From Cardinalis cardinalis (lineage: Eukaryota; Chordata; Aves; Passeriformes; Cardinalidae): a stretch of DNA of 64,000 nt. Under the pieces are notes generated by a model. That model saw nothing but the letters and a program-made list of their open reading frames with translations. It made no database searches and was not told the origin of the DNA. Below, in pieces: positions 21,793-36,000 of this stretch. The translations under genes and the position numbers were made by a program. Position 1 is the first letter of the stretch. Each line of letters opens with the position of its first letter. The stretch covers positions 1,333,972 through 1,397,971 of the forward strand of contig JACDOX010000107.1 in NCBI GenBank assembly GCA_014549065.1, read 5' to 3'.

Positions 21793-22406
21793 TGTGAAAA
21801 ATGCATATATTTTATGTTTGGCTTCTCGCAAATATTCAAATGAATATTATATGTGTTGTGTCAGGAAGTTATGCTGTATTAATTCTCTAAAGTGCTGTGT
21901 TAAATATAGTTTTAGGTTATAAAAATTGTTAAAATAGAAACTATGCTGTGTAGGATAATTTTTTTTAAAGAAAGGACTCGTACTGAGATAGCAGCCACAG
22001 GACACCTGAATCTTTCAGAGAAAGAGAATTTATTGCTCCATTATCTGAAGAAATGAACTTCTTCCCGACTCAAAGGCGCTGTTAGGATTCAGAGGAAGAA
22101 GCTGACACTGCCCAGACAGAATCCTGTGTTTGAATGGAATTTATGCATCATGTATGAGGTGTATGAATATGCAACAGGCTGTTGCTTTTAAGGGTTAATC
22201 CTCTGGTAACGTGGGTCCTTTTTCGGGCTCGTGCTGCCCAGAAAAAGGTNCCCAGATGTCCATAACTCTTTGTTTCTATTGTCTCATATTGTCCTAATTC
22301 AATTTGTCCAAATTATTGTTACTCTAATTATACTACTATTTTCCTAACCATTTTATTACTATTAAACTTTTAAAATTTTAAAAACAAGTGATTGGCGTTT
22401 TTCACA
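21793..22406 (+). mobile_element. Solo-LTR-like element, family C, upstream of FASLG
   Basis: A 614-bp element from tgtgaaaaatgcat to ggcgtttttcaca with the 5-bp duplication ctgcc on both sides (21788-21792 and 22407-22411). It points away from FASLG and ends about 520 bp from the FASLG start codon. It matches the reversed copy at 3630-4241. Confidence 0.9.
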
Positions 22407-25400
22407 CTGCCTTTCCCTGCTCCACAGGGCACAGCATGGCACAGGCGCTCTCCTGCCACGTAAAAGTATTAGGAAAATAAGAATTAATAAAGTGAAATAA
22501 AAATAAAAATTAAAAAAATAAAATAAAATAATAAATTAAGAAAAAGTATTAGGAATACTTTTTCTTTCACTTTACAGACACGTGTTGAAGTGTGGATTTC
22601 CATGGGGTAGTGTTAAAAAAAGGAAATGCTTAACACAAGAGCAAACCAGAGTTTAGTCTCCTGTGGTTGAAGGAGGCAATCTCAACACACAGGCTTTGAT
22701 CTCGAACATCAGAACTGGGATCTGAGAAGGGCACATTTGAACCTTTGTGCACTTGTTTCTCCAAAGCAAGGGCTCAACTTTGCCTGCAACCGCACCAACA
22801 AATCAGACGTGCTGACAAAGTCTTGCACCACCAGGCACCCCAGTGCTCTTTGAAGATACTCACCAGCCCTTTGCTTCAGCAGCAATATGCAGCACAGCTT
22901 TCAATAACCCCAGCTGGCTCTTCCTCACCCTTCAGGGCTTAAGAGACACAAAAGCACCAAAAATCCAACCCTGACAAGGCCAAGCTCGGTCACGCCAGGC
23001 CCGGCTCAGTCCCCCCGTCCGTGTCCCAGAGCAGCCACCCAAGGACAGGTCCCCACCCCTCCCACAGCCGCTGCAAGGGAGGGTCACACGGTGGCTTTGC
23101 CTGGAGAGGATCCACTTCCACCTTTTTCTGACACTGTGCTGATGCCAACAGCTTGTTGAGGTGGGACTGAGGAGAGAGTAGCAGCTTCCCTTAAATGTCA
23201 CAAGTGTTCTTACTCCACACCCACTGCTTCCCACTTTCACAAAGATGCTTTTTTAAAGGGTGGTGAGAGGGAGAGACAAGGAAACCAACTGAAGCCATTT
23301 CAACTGTGCCTGCTTTTGTGGATGCCCAGATCAAGAGCCTGCTAATGCCCCATGTGGAGGCAAACCAAAGGCTGGGGCTATTTTACCATCAAAAATGCTT
23401 AGTGCACAGCATGCTTCCAGGGANCTCTCCCTCTGCTGCTCCTGCTGTCACTCTGCTTTCCTGCCACCCCCTTCAGACACCACGAGATGCCAGACACTGA
23501 CTAGGAGATGGTGCCAGGCAGGGCTGTGCCTGCACAGCACACCAGGGTCACAGAGCCTGGGGCTGCAAGGGACCCCTGGAGATGCTCTAGTCCAAACAAA
23601 AGCAGGTAGTGGTGCCTGCAGGCTCTGTGTTCTGCTGGCTCCCTGTGCTCAAGGATAGGAACAGGACTGCTGAAATCATGGCAGGACAATTTGCTGCAGG
23701 CAGGCTCTTCAGTCAGGTGTATTTTGCTAGAAGGCCTAGAGCCAGAATTTAGACANGGCTGAGGCCTCCTAACAAGGACAGCTGGGCAGGAAAACAGGGC
23801 ATGAGAAGGACAGAGGGGGTGTCAGATTTGCCTCCACCACCCTATCCCCCTCTTGAACAGTCTGCANACCCTGTTTCCAGCAGCCCTGTTATGCCATTGG
23901 ATCAGGAAGAAATATTTTCCAATGGAAACACCTTCCATAGCCCTCAGCAGAGAATTGTTCCCCTTTACCAAACCAAAAGAACACTTCACACAGACTGTAA
24001 AAGAGGATTTGCTCAGAAGAACACTCTCCCAGCTCACTCACAGNGAGGTGGGAGCTCTTATTAACAAGACACACAATTATGCTCAAGCTGGTGGCAGAGA
24101 ATCAGCCAGCAGCCAAGAGTTTGTATCAGCAGATTTAGGGACCTGCCTGAAGCAGCCCAAAGCAAGCAGGACTTGAACAATGATCCAGACCTAATACTTG
24201 ACAGAAAACAAACCCTGAAACTCAAAACAAAAACTGAAGTGTGAACCTCTGTGTAGGAGAGGCTCTCACCGTGTTTTGGACAGAGTCTCTCTGGAAGCAA
24301 TTAACAGATATTTCCTATTACACTAATGACTAGTGGAAATGTTAAAAAGCAACTCTTGAAAGCCGACAGGGCTGCAGGAATTACACCCAAGAGCAACTGA
24401 GAAAGNTGAGAATCATTCGCATTCTCAAGAACACAATGAGGATTCAACATCATGAGCACAGAGAATTGAATCAGAAGAAAACAAGGCAAGAACAGAGACT
24501 GCAGATTTGGGTAGAAAACAATGTGCTAGAAAGAAAACAAGTGTGAAGCTGAGAGGCTCCTCAGCTGGACGTGAGCTTCCAGCAGGGAAAGCTCCAGTGG
24601 AGCTCACACACAGCTCTGCCATGGGTCCTGCCCTAGAGATCCCCTGGAACCTATGGGCAGACAGGATCCATGGGGCACAGGGGATCTGTAGGACAGACAG
24701 CCCTGGAACTCACTCCACAAGGCTCTGTTCGACTCCAGAGAGGCTCTGAAGAAGTTGCAGGAGCTGTTGGACAGAAAGGTTCAGATCTGTTCAAGAGCAG
24801 ATTGGCAGGGAGGGACGGACAGCGTGTGGAAAACCTGTGAAGAGAGGGATGATTTCCAGCNGCAGAGAGCCCTTAAATCTCACTGAATACAAAGCCTCCC
24901 AAGGAGCCACTNGTTGTGAACCAAATCTGAAGGAGTTCAAACAAAAAATGGATTTTTGAGTGAGCATTGCTATGGATGCTTGTGAGAGCTGCCTCCAAAG
25001 GGAGTGGGCCTCCACCTGCTGAAGCCTCAGAGGGGTGTGGAAGGCACCAGAACTCACCCAGCCTTTGCAGCTAGCACCAACATCTTCATGTTGTTTTCTC
25101 TATTACGTGCTTATTAACAGTTTGGTTTCTCAAATTTCCTCCACAANTGCTCTCCTTGCTCGGAGCATTTGTTGCACATATAAGCCATGGCAAGGACANT
25201 CAGATATTCACACACAAGAACAGGTTTTAAAGTCCACTGTTAACAGCCCTGGCCTGGCATTACAGTGCTTGACACATCCCTCTTCCAGGGAGCAAGGTGC
25301 TCTGTCCTCTCCTCCACCCTGATTCCAACAAGCAGCCAGCAGNCCTGGATTCAGCAAAAGAGGGCTCTGAGGCGAGGGAGAACCCAAGGAGCCAAAGCAG

Positions 25401-27989
25401 ATGAGANAGAGAAGAGTAACTAACATATTACTCTGCTGCTTTCATTTCTTTTGTGNCTGTGGTAAGGGCAGGGAAATGAGGTGGAGTGGCTGTGAGGTAA
25501 AGGGATCTGAGAACAGAGCACGGGGTCATCCCCTGGTGCCACAGGACAAAACAGAACAAGGTGCTGGGGCCAGCTGTGAGGAAGACAAGAGAACGTGCAG
25601 GTGTGGAGCTCCTGTCCCCCCAGGTGAAGGGAGGACAGGACAATCCCAAGGGTCTCATTCCCAAGGGTCTCATTCCCAAGCCCTGCTGCAGGGTCTGTGC
25701 CCTGCCCCAGCCTCTGGGCACAAAGGCAGCCCCAGCCCTGGCTCTGCTGGCCAGGGACGCCTGGTCAGTGTTTGACAGTTTAATTTCTTCTTGGGAGCAG
25801 CCAGTCTCAGCCCATTCAAGGCAAGCAAACTGTAACTGTGTCATCACAACTCACAGAAGCTTCAGTAGCTGCTGCTTTCAGTTATTTTTCTGGGAAAAGA
25901 GGAACNGCAGCCAGGGACTGTTGTTTGCTGCGAGCTCACCGAGGGCACCGCAGCTGGACGAGGCTCCAACCACATCTGACAGGGGAGAAAAACAGGCCCC
26001 GAGGTGGCAAACGCTTCCTTTGCATCTCTAGGTCCACAAGGGGCAGAGCTCAGNTCCTCTGCATTGCCTCCCAAGAGCTGCCCTGAGCGTGGGAGCTCCT
26101 GGTGACTCAGTGGAAAGCAGCACAGGCAGGGCCAGCCGCAGCCCCGGGCAGGGTCTGACTGCAGCAAGGCAGCAGGAGCTCCTTGGAGCTTCTTCCAAAC
26201 CCATCCTGCTTAAATTAGAGAAGGGCAAAGAGAGCAAGGTGAGTTTCAGCACCAAGCTTTGCCCTGTGGAGCTGTCACAAAGCCCAGCAGCAGCTGCAGT
26301 GGGACACTCAGGGTTTCCAGATGAGACACCCCGCAGCACTCCGTGGGCAGGGCTCTCCACTCCTCTGTTCCAAAGAAGTGGAACATGTTTGTACCTCATC
26401 TAGCAAAGCCTGCTAAGCTGTTCCACCTCGTGCTGTAACTTGGCAAAAGCAGAAGCCACACACCACCTCAGATGTGTTTTCTGCTTGCATCACCACACAG
26501 CTGGTAGAGTGTGCAGCTTTAAAAAAGCCTGATTTCCACTGATAGCTAATGTATAGAACCTCAGCACCTTCCTTGGGCAAACACAGCAATGCACTCACAC
26601 AAGGTGTGCTCGCACCCATCCACCCTCACATGGAAACCTNCACATTAAAGATTTTCTTGACCTTGGGCTCAGGACTTGCCCAAGGACTGAGGGACACCAT
26701 CCTCACTCCAACACACACTTTGGCTTCTGTTTCACACCAACAGCTGTCCAAACCTGTGNTTGCAATATCGTGAGACTGTCACACAGAATTTGAGATGCAA
26801 AACTCTCTTCATTAGAAACTATTATCCCTACATAAAGTCTATAACCAATTTGAGACTTGATTTGAAAGAACCAAATTTTGAAAGCTACATTGCATGACAC
26901 TAATACAATTGAAAGTAAAAAATTACTCAAGAGCCCACATGAAAGGAAANCATTAAGCAATAATAACCTGATGGTAAGAGATTTTTTTTTTAGCAGTGGT
27001 TACAGATAACTAAAAGCAGGGTGGCAGCAGCAGGTGGAAGCTGTGGTTCAGTCTCCAGTCTCTTAGCAGAACACACTCAAGTCTGCAAAACCATAACTGG
27101 CCCTGTAGGTTCCTTCAGATGCTTTACTCCCATGGCACACTTCCCACTGTTCATTACAGGACAGGCTTTANCACTGGTGTTTTTCCACAAATGCATCAAC
27201 TCCTCAGACCTAAGTCAGGCCCAGTACAGAGGGAGCAGGGTATTAAGGGAGCACATTTGGTTTTACATCTGCAATTGTTAACTTGGAAATCTGAATGCGT
27301 GCTTGGGATTTCAACATGCAGCCTCATTTATCAGCACAGGACAGAGCTGGGAGTCCTTTGGTTCATAGCCAGTGTCTGTTTTCCAAGAGGGGCTGGTTTC
27401 AGAATTCATGCAGCTTCAGGTGATTCTTCTGGAAAGCCCAGTGGTTGCCTGGGCAATAAAGGTACAAGTGACATAAGAGGAAGGAGTAAATAAAAGGAAC
27501 CCACACTGCACCCCCACAAACCACCCAGCACTCTCTTCCCTCAGCAAACTCCCCACTTAGTTTGATTTTTAAATCATAGTTCTGTGAGGAAGCAGAGTCC
27601 TGAGACACTCCAGTGGAAACTCAGTGCTGGGGAGGTCTCTGACAAGCAGATGCTGGCCAGCCTGTGAACCTGGCATTTGGCTGCCCAAGTCCTGCTGGGC
27701 TTGACTGAAGTAAGTCAGAGGGGGAGCAACCACTAAGGGGCAAACTTCAAGCTGATGAAAACTCTGGTTTGAGATAATGACTCTAATTTTCTAAAGGGCC
27801 TTTTGCATCCTTCACAAGCCTCAGCTCTGAGTAGCAAGAGGTCATTTCAGGCAGTTCTTCTCACAGAAAGCCTCCGCAGGCAGGGATCCTCCAGAGCAAG
27901 GTGTGAACTGACCTGCTGGAAACCTCTCCAGCAGTTTCACAGGGCCACAATTCCTGACCTTTCAGACAAAGCACCACTCAGCCCTCAGA
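22407..27989. other. Intergenic region between FASLG and SUCO
   Basis: About 5.6 kb with no exon, no long frame and no RNA gene that I can support. It holds an A/T-rich low-complexity block (22465-22560) and one small CR1 remnant (23548-23598). Regulatory sites for FASLG could lie here, but none can be named from sequence alone. Confidence 0.5.
23548..23598 (-). mobile_element. Short CR1 3'-end remnant
   Basis: The string from tcacagagcctgg to ctctagtccaa follows the CR1 3'-terminal block (reverse strand), with several substitutions. It is only about 50 bp, so the call is modest. Confidence 0.5.
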
Positions 27990-29615
27990 ATCCACTCCCC
28001 ACACTTTTCTTTATTGAAATAGAAAAACACATCTAGGCCGACAAGTTTATGAACTCCTCACTACAGCCCAAAGGATCCCATGTCCTAGTCCTGGACTGAA
28101 ATTTAAGACCAGTCCTCCTCTAAGAATGTAAGCCANAAGTTTCATTCTCAAATGAAAAAAATGCCAGTAAATGAAAGACAAAGTGTTCAGATTTATTTGG
28201 AAATTCACAGTTTCTAATGGCACTACAGCTCTGTAGTTACATACTCTTGCTCCACAACATTGGATGCTGCACTCTGGTGGTATGAATTTTCTTCATCCAG
28301 GTTTGACATCCTTCTGAATTCACGTTCAACACGTCTGGTTCATGTGCTCTGACTGGCTAATTGTGCAGATCAACTCTCAAAGTACATCACTTTAAAGTAC
28401 TCANAAACTAACAAGAAAGCAGCAAAAAAACAAAGGCTTTAAATAAGTCACATTACATACAATACCTAGGAAAGGCATCAGATCTGTTAAAAAGGGTACC
28501 ACTAAAAGTGCTCAATAAATTAACTTATTTTGTACAACGTGAACCTGTAACACCTGNCAAAAGGAAAAACCTTTTGTTCCACTCACTCAACAGTTCAGCA
28601 ACCACACATCCTATAGTATCCAAGTACACAGTCACAGTCAAAATAAAAAACACTTGAGTATGAAACGCCAGCCATACCAACACTGCACATTTGTTAGCCA
28701 ATACAAAAGCAAACGTTATGGAAACGCCTGCTGTGAGCCAGCCCAAGGCTCACACTCCCAGGCTTGGCAACCTCAGCACGCCCAGAGCAGGCTCTGAGAA
28801 TGAACCCTCCTCCCATTCTTCAGCACAACAGCAGTGAGCATTCCTCATCCACCTCCTCCAGAGAGCTGCAGCAGGCCATTCAGGTGACAAATGCATTCCT
28901 CAGCCTCCATCACCAGCAGGAAATCCTCAAGAGCCACCGTCACTGATTCTGCACATCAGAGTAAGCTCCGACTGTGACTGAAGGTGCAAGTAAACACAAT
29001 TGCCAGCCCTGGTGAGAGATTTTCCTCAACAGAGTTTGCAAAACAAGGATCTAGTCAGGCAAGTCCATCTCTTGGTATTTTTACAGTATCCAGTCCACAT
29101 TACTGAGTCCAGCTGAAGGCCAACATGTCCCTTTACAGCACTGTAGTGTTGCATCTTCAAAAAAAGCTAGAGAAATTACAAAATAAATCAAATGACAAAC
29201 AATTGTATCTCCCCTCTTCCAGTGGCATTATAAATAGACAAAAGGCACATAAATATGGGAAGGTGCAAGAAATAGGAACAAAGCTAAAGGAAGAGGATTA
29301 GGCTTTTATCCCTATTCCACCCAACAAACTGGGTTTCAAAAAATTTCTGCCCCAGGAACTGTGAAAAAAAACCTTTATAAAATGAACCCTGCCCTCCCTC
29401 CCCCCCACGCTGTTCTCATAGGAAATTATCAGCCTTGTAAAGCTGCAGCTTATAGCCAAGATTGACACAATCCCATCTATTTAAAAAGGCAGAAACCAAA
29501 TTTCTGAATACTTTCCAATGAGTCGAGCTCTTCGTCTCCCACTATCCTCCCCCAGGATACCACAGACTGTTCTCAAACGAACAAACACTCTCCTGTTTGA
29601 GAAGTTCAGCTAGGT
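27990..29615 (-). other. SUCO: SUCO 3' untranslated region (approximate)
   Basis: Follows the SUCO stop codon on the minus strand. Two minus-strand AATAAA signals, at 28197-28192 and 28015-28010, would end transcripts near 28170 or 27990, giving a 3' UTR of about 1.45 or 1.6 kb. The stretch is AT-rich and free of the LTRs that fill the flanks, which fits a transcribed UTR. Confidence 0.6.
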
Positions 29616-30062
29616 TTAGATGTGTCCAGAGACTGTTGTGACACCGAGTGTTCCCACTGTTAGATCTTTGTTTCCTTTGATTATGTCATGCAGGCTTGGC
29701 ATCGACCCCGACTTAGTCTGTATTAGAGTTTTTATGAGCTTCCCTTGGTCTGAAACTTTCGACCGCCTCCTCTTGACAGCTCTCTTCTCAGTCTTTGTCT
29801 TTTGGGTCTGCCCGTTGCACAGGCTGGTGCAGGCTGAGATGCCACAGAAATAGGACTCGTCCGACTGCGACGACGTCTCGGAGCTCCCTTCCGAGGGAGG
29901 GCCCTTGTAGGAAGAGTGATAAACCTCCCCAATGTTAGAGAAGTCCCTCTGGTTCGTGAAGGGCTTCCTTCCTTTGATCTCCCCGTTGGCTATCGGGTGC
30001 AGGGGCTCTGTTGTTGGCTTAATAGTCTCTGGTTTTTCACTTTTGTACTTGCAACGCTTTTT
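29616..30062 (-). CDS. SUCO: SUCO last coding exon
   Basis: Acceptor gtggtttcag. Encodes [51 protein letters not shown], a basic [10 protein letters not shown] cluster and [11 protein letters not shown] before the stop. Confidence 0.98.
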   Translation of the reverse strand, partial: KKRCKYKSEKPETIKPTTEPLHPIANGEIKGRKPFTNQRDFSNIGEVYHSSYKGPPSEGSSETSSQSDESYFCGISACTSLCNGQTQKTKTEKRAVKRRRSKVSDQGKLIKTLIQTKSGSMPSLHDIIKGNKDLTVGTLGVTTVSGHI

Positions 30063-33000
30063 CTGAAACCACAAGTGAAAATAAAAATTAATGGTGAGGT
30101 TCTGGGAGGCATGCAGAGCATGCAAGGCAAGCCTAGGAACCAGCAGGGAGAGCAGCTGAGACGTGCACCACCTGCCAGCACAAACACCTCAGCCCCAGTG
30201 TCACTGTGATGTTTTATGAAAATCCTTTCGTTAGGATTTTCTGCTGAGAAGCCTCAGAAAAGAAACGTAAACAATAACCATCTGAAGGCTGTGGAATGTG
30301 GTCTGGAGATGGTTTACCAACAGGTGCATCTTTGATTGGTCTCATGTGAATTGTTTTTACTTAATGACCAATGACAGCCAGCTGTGTCAAGGCTGTGAGC
30401 AGTCACAAGCTTTTGTTANCACTCTATTCTATTCTTGNCNAGCCTTCNGTCTGTATCAACTCTCTATTCTGCAGTACAGCATTTTTAATATAATATAATA
30501 TCATAAAATAATAAATCAGCCTTCTGAAACATGGAGTCAAGATTCTCATCTCTTCCCTTGTTGGGGTTGCCTGCANATTCCACACCCCAGCAGCTCCCTC
30601 CCCACAAGGGTAGACTGTACCTTCTTCTCTGGGGAAAACTTCAGGGGCTCCACAATGTACAGATCCTCTGGATCCACTGCAAGAGAGAACAGACACTCAG
30701 CAGTGCTGACTCTGCCAGCTCTAGAGCAACACGGTTCCAACTAAACACAGCATGACAAAATATTCNCCTGAGCAGGCACATTTCCCCCTCTCTCCCTTTG
30801 TAAGTTGAGGGAGGCACAACACAAGCACTGTAAGTAAAGTCAGCACGCAGACAAATTCCCCTGTGCTGTTGTGGCAGCTGTCAGTGCCACACACCTGAAA
30901 AGCCCTGGCCTCCTCACAGTTATGGCCATGGGAGAGGTGCAAAGAACATCCTCTGGGGGAAAGGAGGAGTCAGAGAGTGTTGCAGTCTAGGCAAACAAAC
31001 TGCTCCCAGTGTAGGAGTGCCATGTGCAGCCTGCCCAGACAGCACAGATGTGCACCCACCAACAAGGCAGATGTTCACACTGACCTGAGACCGGCGGGGA
31101 AAATNTGGGACAAGTGTTGTTTTGAGAAAAAATAGTCTAGACCTTAGCTAGTGTTCATGGCACCACACTGCCAACTCCAGAGCTTTAATGGAGTTTTATT
31201 CACAGAACAAACCTGTGAGGCCAGTTTGCTGCACCCAGAAGAGCTGTGTCAGCAGCATACTGGCTGGTTACTATCATCTGCAACACTTGCTTTTGCATGG
31301 CACTCACGGCCTAAGAAATCAAAATTCAGTTGTCCCAAATCTACCATGAATACTGCAAAGATCACATCATTCCTCATACCTAAGCCAAGATAANTGGTCT
31401 AAGTTTTCTTACTGAAGGTGCTAAATTTGAAACTTAAATACCTGCCAAGTTTCAAACATAGGCTATCAGGACTTCAGGAAAGTAGGACACTGAGACTTCC
31501 CACGTCTGGCATTTCCAAAAGAAAAAAAAAGCTACTTTCTGCAAGCTTCACAGCTTTGCAGACCTGAGTGCCTGCACTGATTGCTCCTAACCCTAAAAAA
31601 CCATCTGCAGAGCAGAGGAGATCTGTAGCAAAAACTGCATGTAAGGTTTTAGCATAATTCAGCACAGTTCTGTGAGTATCTGGTAACTTGTTCACAAACC
31701 ACCTTATGTTACAGAACACATACATGAACACACACACATTGTGCAGCANTAAGAGCAACAGCACAGACCAGATGCATGATATCAATAATACCTTCTTTAC
31801 CAGCTAGCTGAAAAGACTGGGATCTGACCAGTGGAAGAGAAGTTCTTCTTTTCAAATTCATATCATCATAGGAGGAGAAACACCTAGGAAATTCCAGAAA
31901 GCTTTTTTAACACATTTTTCTCAGGACTTTGTCATGTACATTTCTCATTAAAAATAATTCTTGGCAGAAAGAACTGTCTGCTGAGGTGCCCAAAAAAGCC
32001 TGGTTATCAGACACAGTACTGTGTTTGCTACAAGTTAAAAAGACATGTTTTTCAAGTACAGGAGCCCCAAAATGCTCCTAGGAGAGTGTTATGATTGAGA
32101 GCTCCTTGCTATCAATTCTGAGTGTGCAGAAAGAAAACTCAGAATTAAGCAGATGTGCCAGTACCAGCAGACTTAGGAAACATTAATGAAAGCTGCAAGA
32201 ACAATTAATTTTCAGATATACATTACCTTTTGGGGCTAGGGTANTGATTGCTTTTGGGAATTTTTGAGAGGTAATCTTCACAGAACTGAGAAGGGCTCCT
32301 GCAGCGCTGCACAAAAAGCACCAAGCCCAGGATGAGGCAGAGAACCAGAGAAATCACCAGGTAAGTCTGGCGGTCAGAAACCTGCAGGCATTGGACACAA
32401 CTGCTGAAGACACAACAATTCCATGGCACTGNCATTCTTATGTTCTAAGCTCTAAAAGACAAATGCTACATTCTCAACTCACTTTTCTTTAGTTTCACTA
32501 AACACCTGTTCATGTTTCAGTGATTTTTCAGAGGTTTGATGCAGTCTATTGGCTGTGCAGCACTCGTGCGAAGGCTGATAACAGGACAAGATTTCCCTGC
32601 CTCCAATATCAGCACAANTACAGAAGCTGCCACCCCCTGCAAAGAGCATCCCAACCTCCTTAAAAGCAATACAGTTCCCATNAGAAACCAGGCTCAGAAA
32701 GTAACTTCTCTGGTTCACAGCTGACATGGATGCAACACTATGGCAAATCTAAACTGTACTTTTTATCAGCTGACACTGNAGTACTTCACAAAATACCATG
32801 ATAATCACTTGATTCAATGTGATTTCACTGACCACAGAAGTCAAACAGGAGCTCATCCAGCCAGGCATCAAAGGAGAAGCCTCACCAAGTGTGTTAGCTC
32901 AAGGGAGGTCTTTGGCAATACCCACAAAATATAAANGATCATGTTTATGGTACTGCTTGAAATGTCAGGCAGGCAGAACATAAACATTGGAGAGAAAATG

Positions 33001-36000
33001 TTCCTAATACTGTTGCCAAGATTTCCCTAATCTCTAAAGATGACAATAGCCAGTAGGGAAAAGAGAAGGGTGCCTTGGCTCAGACCACAGTCATGGGGCA
33101 TGGGGGGCTGCAGTAACTATGACCAATTTGGCTGTGACCAAGACAACTCATGTTACTCTAATTTGCAGCTAGAGGTTTCAGACAGAGTAGGCTGAAAGCA
33201 ACACAGCNGACAATTTAAAACTCCATTTGAAGACTGGTCTCTTCAAATAGAGATGTGTTCATGCATCCATTTCCTCTGGACTGTGATTACCTCACGTTTC
33301 AGCTCCGCCACGGTGGCTGACAGATTGGAAGCCAGCTGGGTCATGTTGGTGAGCTGTGCTTGCAGCAGCTGGATTGCCTCTGTCTGACGCTGATCCTGTG
33401 GAGAACAGTCATGGGCATGCTGTCAGTGGCCAGGTTCCACTGTACCTGCCCTCATGGCCACAGCATTAGTGTTCTGTCTGTCTGACACAGCAAGGCACTC
33501 AGCACAGCCTACCCAGCATTGTTCCCAACACAGTGCTCACATAACATCTCTGTTTGTCAACACTTCCTTACATCATGCCAAGTGCATCTCATTAGAGACG
33601 TTTGTGCTGTCCTCACCACGGGCACAGTGAGCAGGCAGCTCCACACAGTCACTGTCAGGAGGCCACAGAACACACACACAGCTGCCAGGCACAGCTCCAG
33701 CCCAAGGCTGATGCACAGGACAGGAGCCCACACCAGCCAGGAATGGCTCCCTCCCAGCTAACAGCTGCTGCCTGCAAGAGCCCTAACAGGACTCAACCCT
33801 ATGAGAAATTAGGGAAGGTGAGCAGAACACCAGGGAGACGAACCTCAGACTGACCAGCACTGGTACTCTTCCAAAATAACCCCAAACCCAACCCAGAAAA
33901 GGCAACACATGAAAGCTGCCATTTCCATCACTGTTCACAGATGAAGAAACTCCAGGCCTGGGACTGCACTTCAGAAACTTTCAGTTTGGGATCAAGTCTG
34001 CTATGCCATGTTCACAGCTGCTTTACTGAATGTTTAGCACAGCAGTTACTGCTCTATTTCACAGCTGCTCAGGAAAGCCAAGATGGCAGAGCAGGGAAAA
34101 ANCACATTTTAAAGAATGAAGTAAAGTTTTTGTTACATGCACAACATTTTTAAATGCAGATTTGGCCTAAGCCATTACTGTACCCCTCTGCCTTTCCATA
34201 GGCTCAGTCTCTTCAGCAGCAGGGAAATTGTCTATCGATACTTTAAATCAGATATGAAAAATGAACTAAGTTAAAAAAATTATTTTGAGTGCAGTTACAA
34301 CCAAGAAACAAGGGTTGGAACTGACCTGGGTAACTTTTTCATTGACAAAGACATTGAAGAGTTGTAGCCATTACCAGCTGACAACTCATCTTTTCTTCAA
34401 GTACAAAATCAGAAAACAGAGCTGAAAATGGCTTTATTCTGAAACAACTGAGAAAAAATCTAAAAATCTTATAATGGAGAAAAATGGGAAAGCACGGAAT
34501 GGATGCTCTTAAAAGGCAGATATACAGCTCAGCTGAAAGAAGATTTCTGCACCTCTGTGTAACTCTTCATTAAAAGCAAGCCCTTCTAACTAGGAAAACA
34601 CCTCAATACTCCAAACAAATCATACCTGCTCTTCTGCTATTCTTGAGGTGTTCTGAAGTTTTATTATTGTTTTATTGAAAGCCTTCTGCATTTCTTCCAT
34701 TTGTTTCCGGTACCTAAAACAGAAAGTGTTTCAGGCTGAAATATTAGTGCACAAAGACAAGTCTAAGCTGAGGAGTTTTAAGTCTAAAACATTATTATGC
34801 CAGTAAAAATCTTCTTTTTGCCCAAAGAGCTTTATTTAAACATCAAGTGGTACCTGCTTTTAAGTTTCACAAATAAAACAGATGTCCTTTTTGTTTTGTT
34901 TTTTTTCCCCCAAGGTTATGGTCCAATCTATTTCAACACCTTCANGCTCAGTGCCAATTTACTGAATTACTCTGCACAATAATTATAACTGTGAGCCCCT
35001 TCCTTGGAACCAATTCTGAAATGGGTACATCTCCCCACTCCCCTGTAGCTAAGGAACACCACAGATAAACACTAATGCACGGAGACATCCTTCACAGGAA
35101 ACTCTTGGTTCCCTCTCCACAGCCACTTATTCAACCAGAGTTACTACAGATAACAGGGTAGTTTAAGTGGAAACAATTTAATAAAAAAGGCATTGTAGGT
35201 GTGTGACACTCAGTTCAACAGTAACAGAAGGATTTTTGTAGACAGAATAATGGACAGGATTAGTGCCTACATCCTGACAACACTTCCTCCTTTTAAAAAA
35301 CCCACAGCAATACTCCTCAAAATAAAACAAACAGGATTTTATCTGAAACACAANGAGGGAAGAAGCCCTGATTCCCACAGGGTAACTCCAACAGCCACCT
35401 AGGCTTGGGTGCTTTCCTCACTTTCCATAAAGCTTTAAGCTGTGATTTACTCTTGTATTGCACTAAATGGTTTCTTTAGTTATTGTTTTGCACTGGGTGG
35501 TGCTGTTATTTTGCACTGAATAGTTCACACGGCTTGTTCCACACACACCCCTCTCCCCTAAGCCCCAGTGGAGGTGGTCTTGTCTCAGGTCAGTCCCTCC
35601 CATCACCTCTATCCCATTGGCTGTGGCCCCCCTCCTCTGCCACCCTTCCCCNNNNNNNNNNNNNNNNNNNNNNNNNNNNNNNNNNNNNNNNNNNNNNNNN
35701 NNNNNNNNNNNNNNNNNNNNNNNNNNNNNNNNNNNNNNNNNNNNNNNNNNNNNNNNNNNNNNNNNNNNNNNNNNNNNNNNNNNNNNNNNNNNNNNNNNNN
35801 NNNNNNNNNNNNNNNNNNNNNNNNNNNNNNNNNNNNNNNNNNNNNNNNNNNNNNNNNNNNNNNNNNNNNNNNNNNNNNNNNNNNNNNNNNNNNNNNNNNN
35901 NNNNNNNNNNNNNNNNNNNNNNNNNNNNNNNNNNNNNNNNNNNNNNNNNNNNNNNNNNNNNNNNNNNNNNNNNNNNNNNNNNNNNNNNNNNNNNNNNNNN

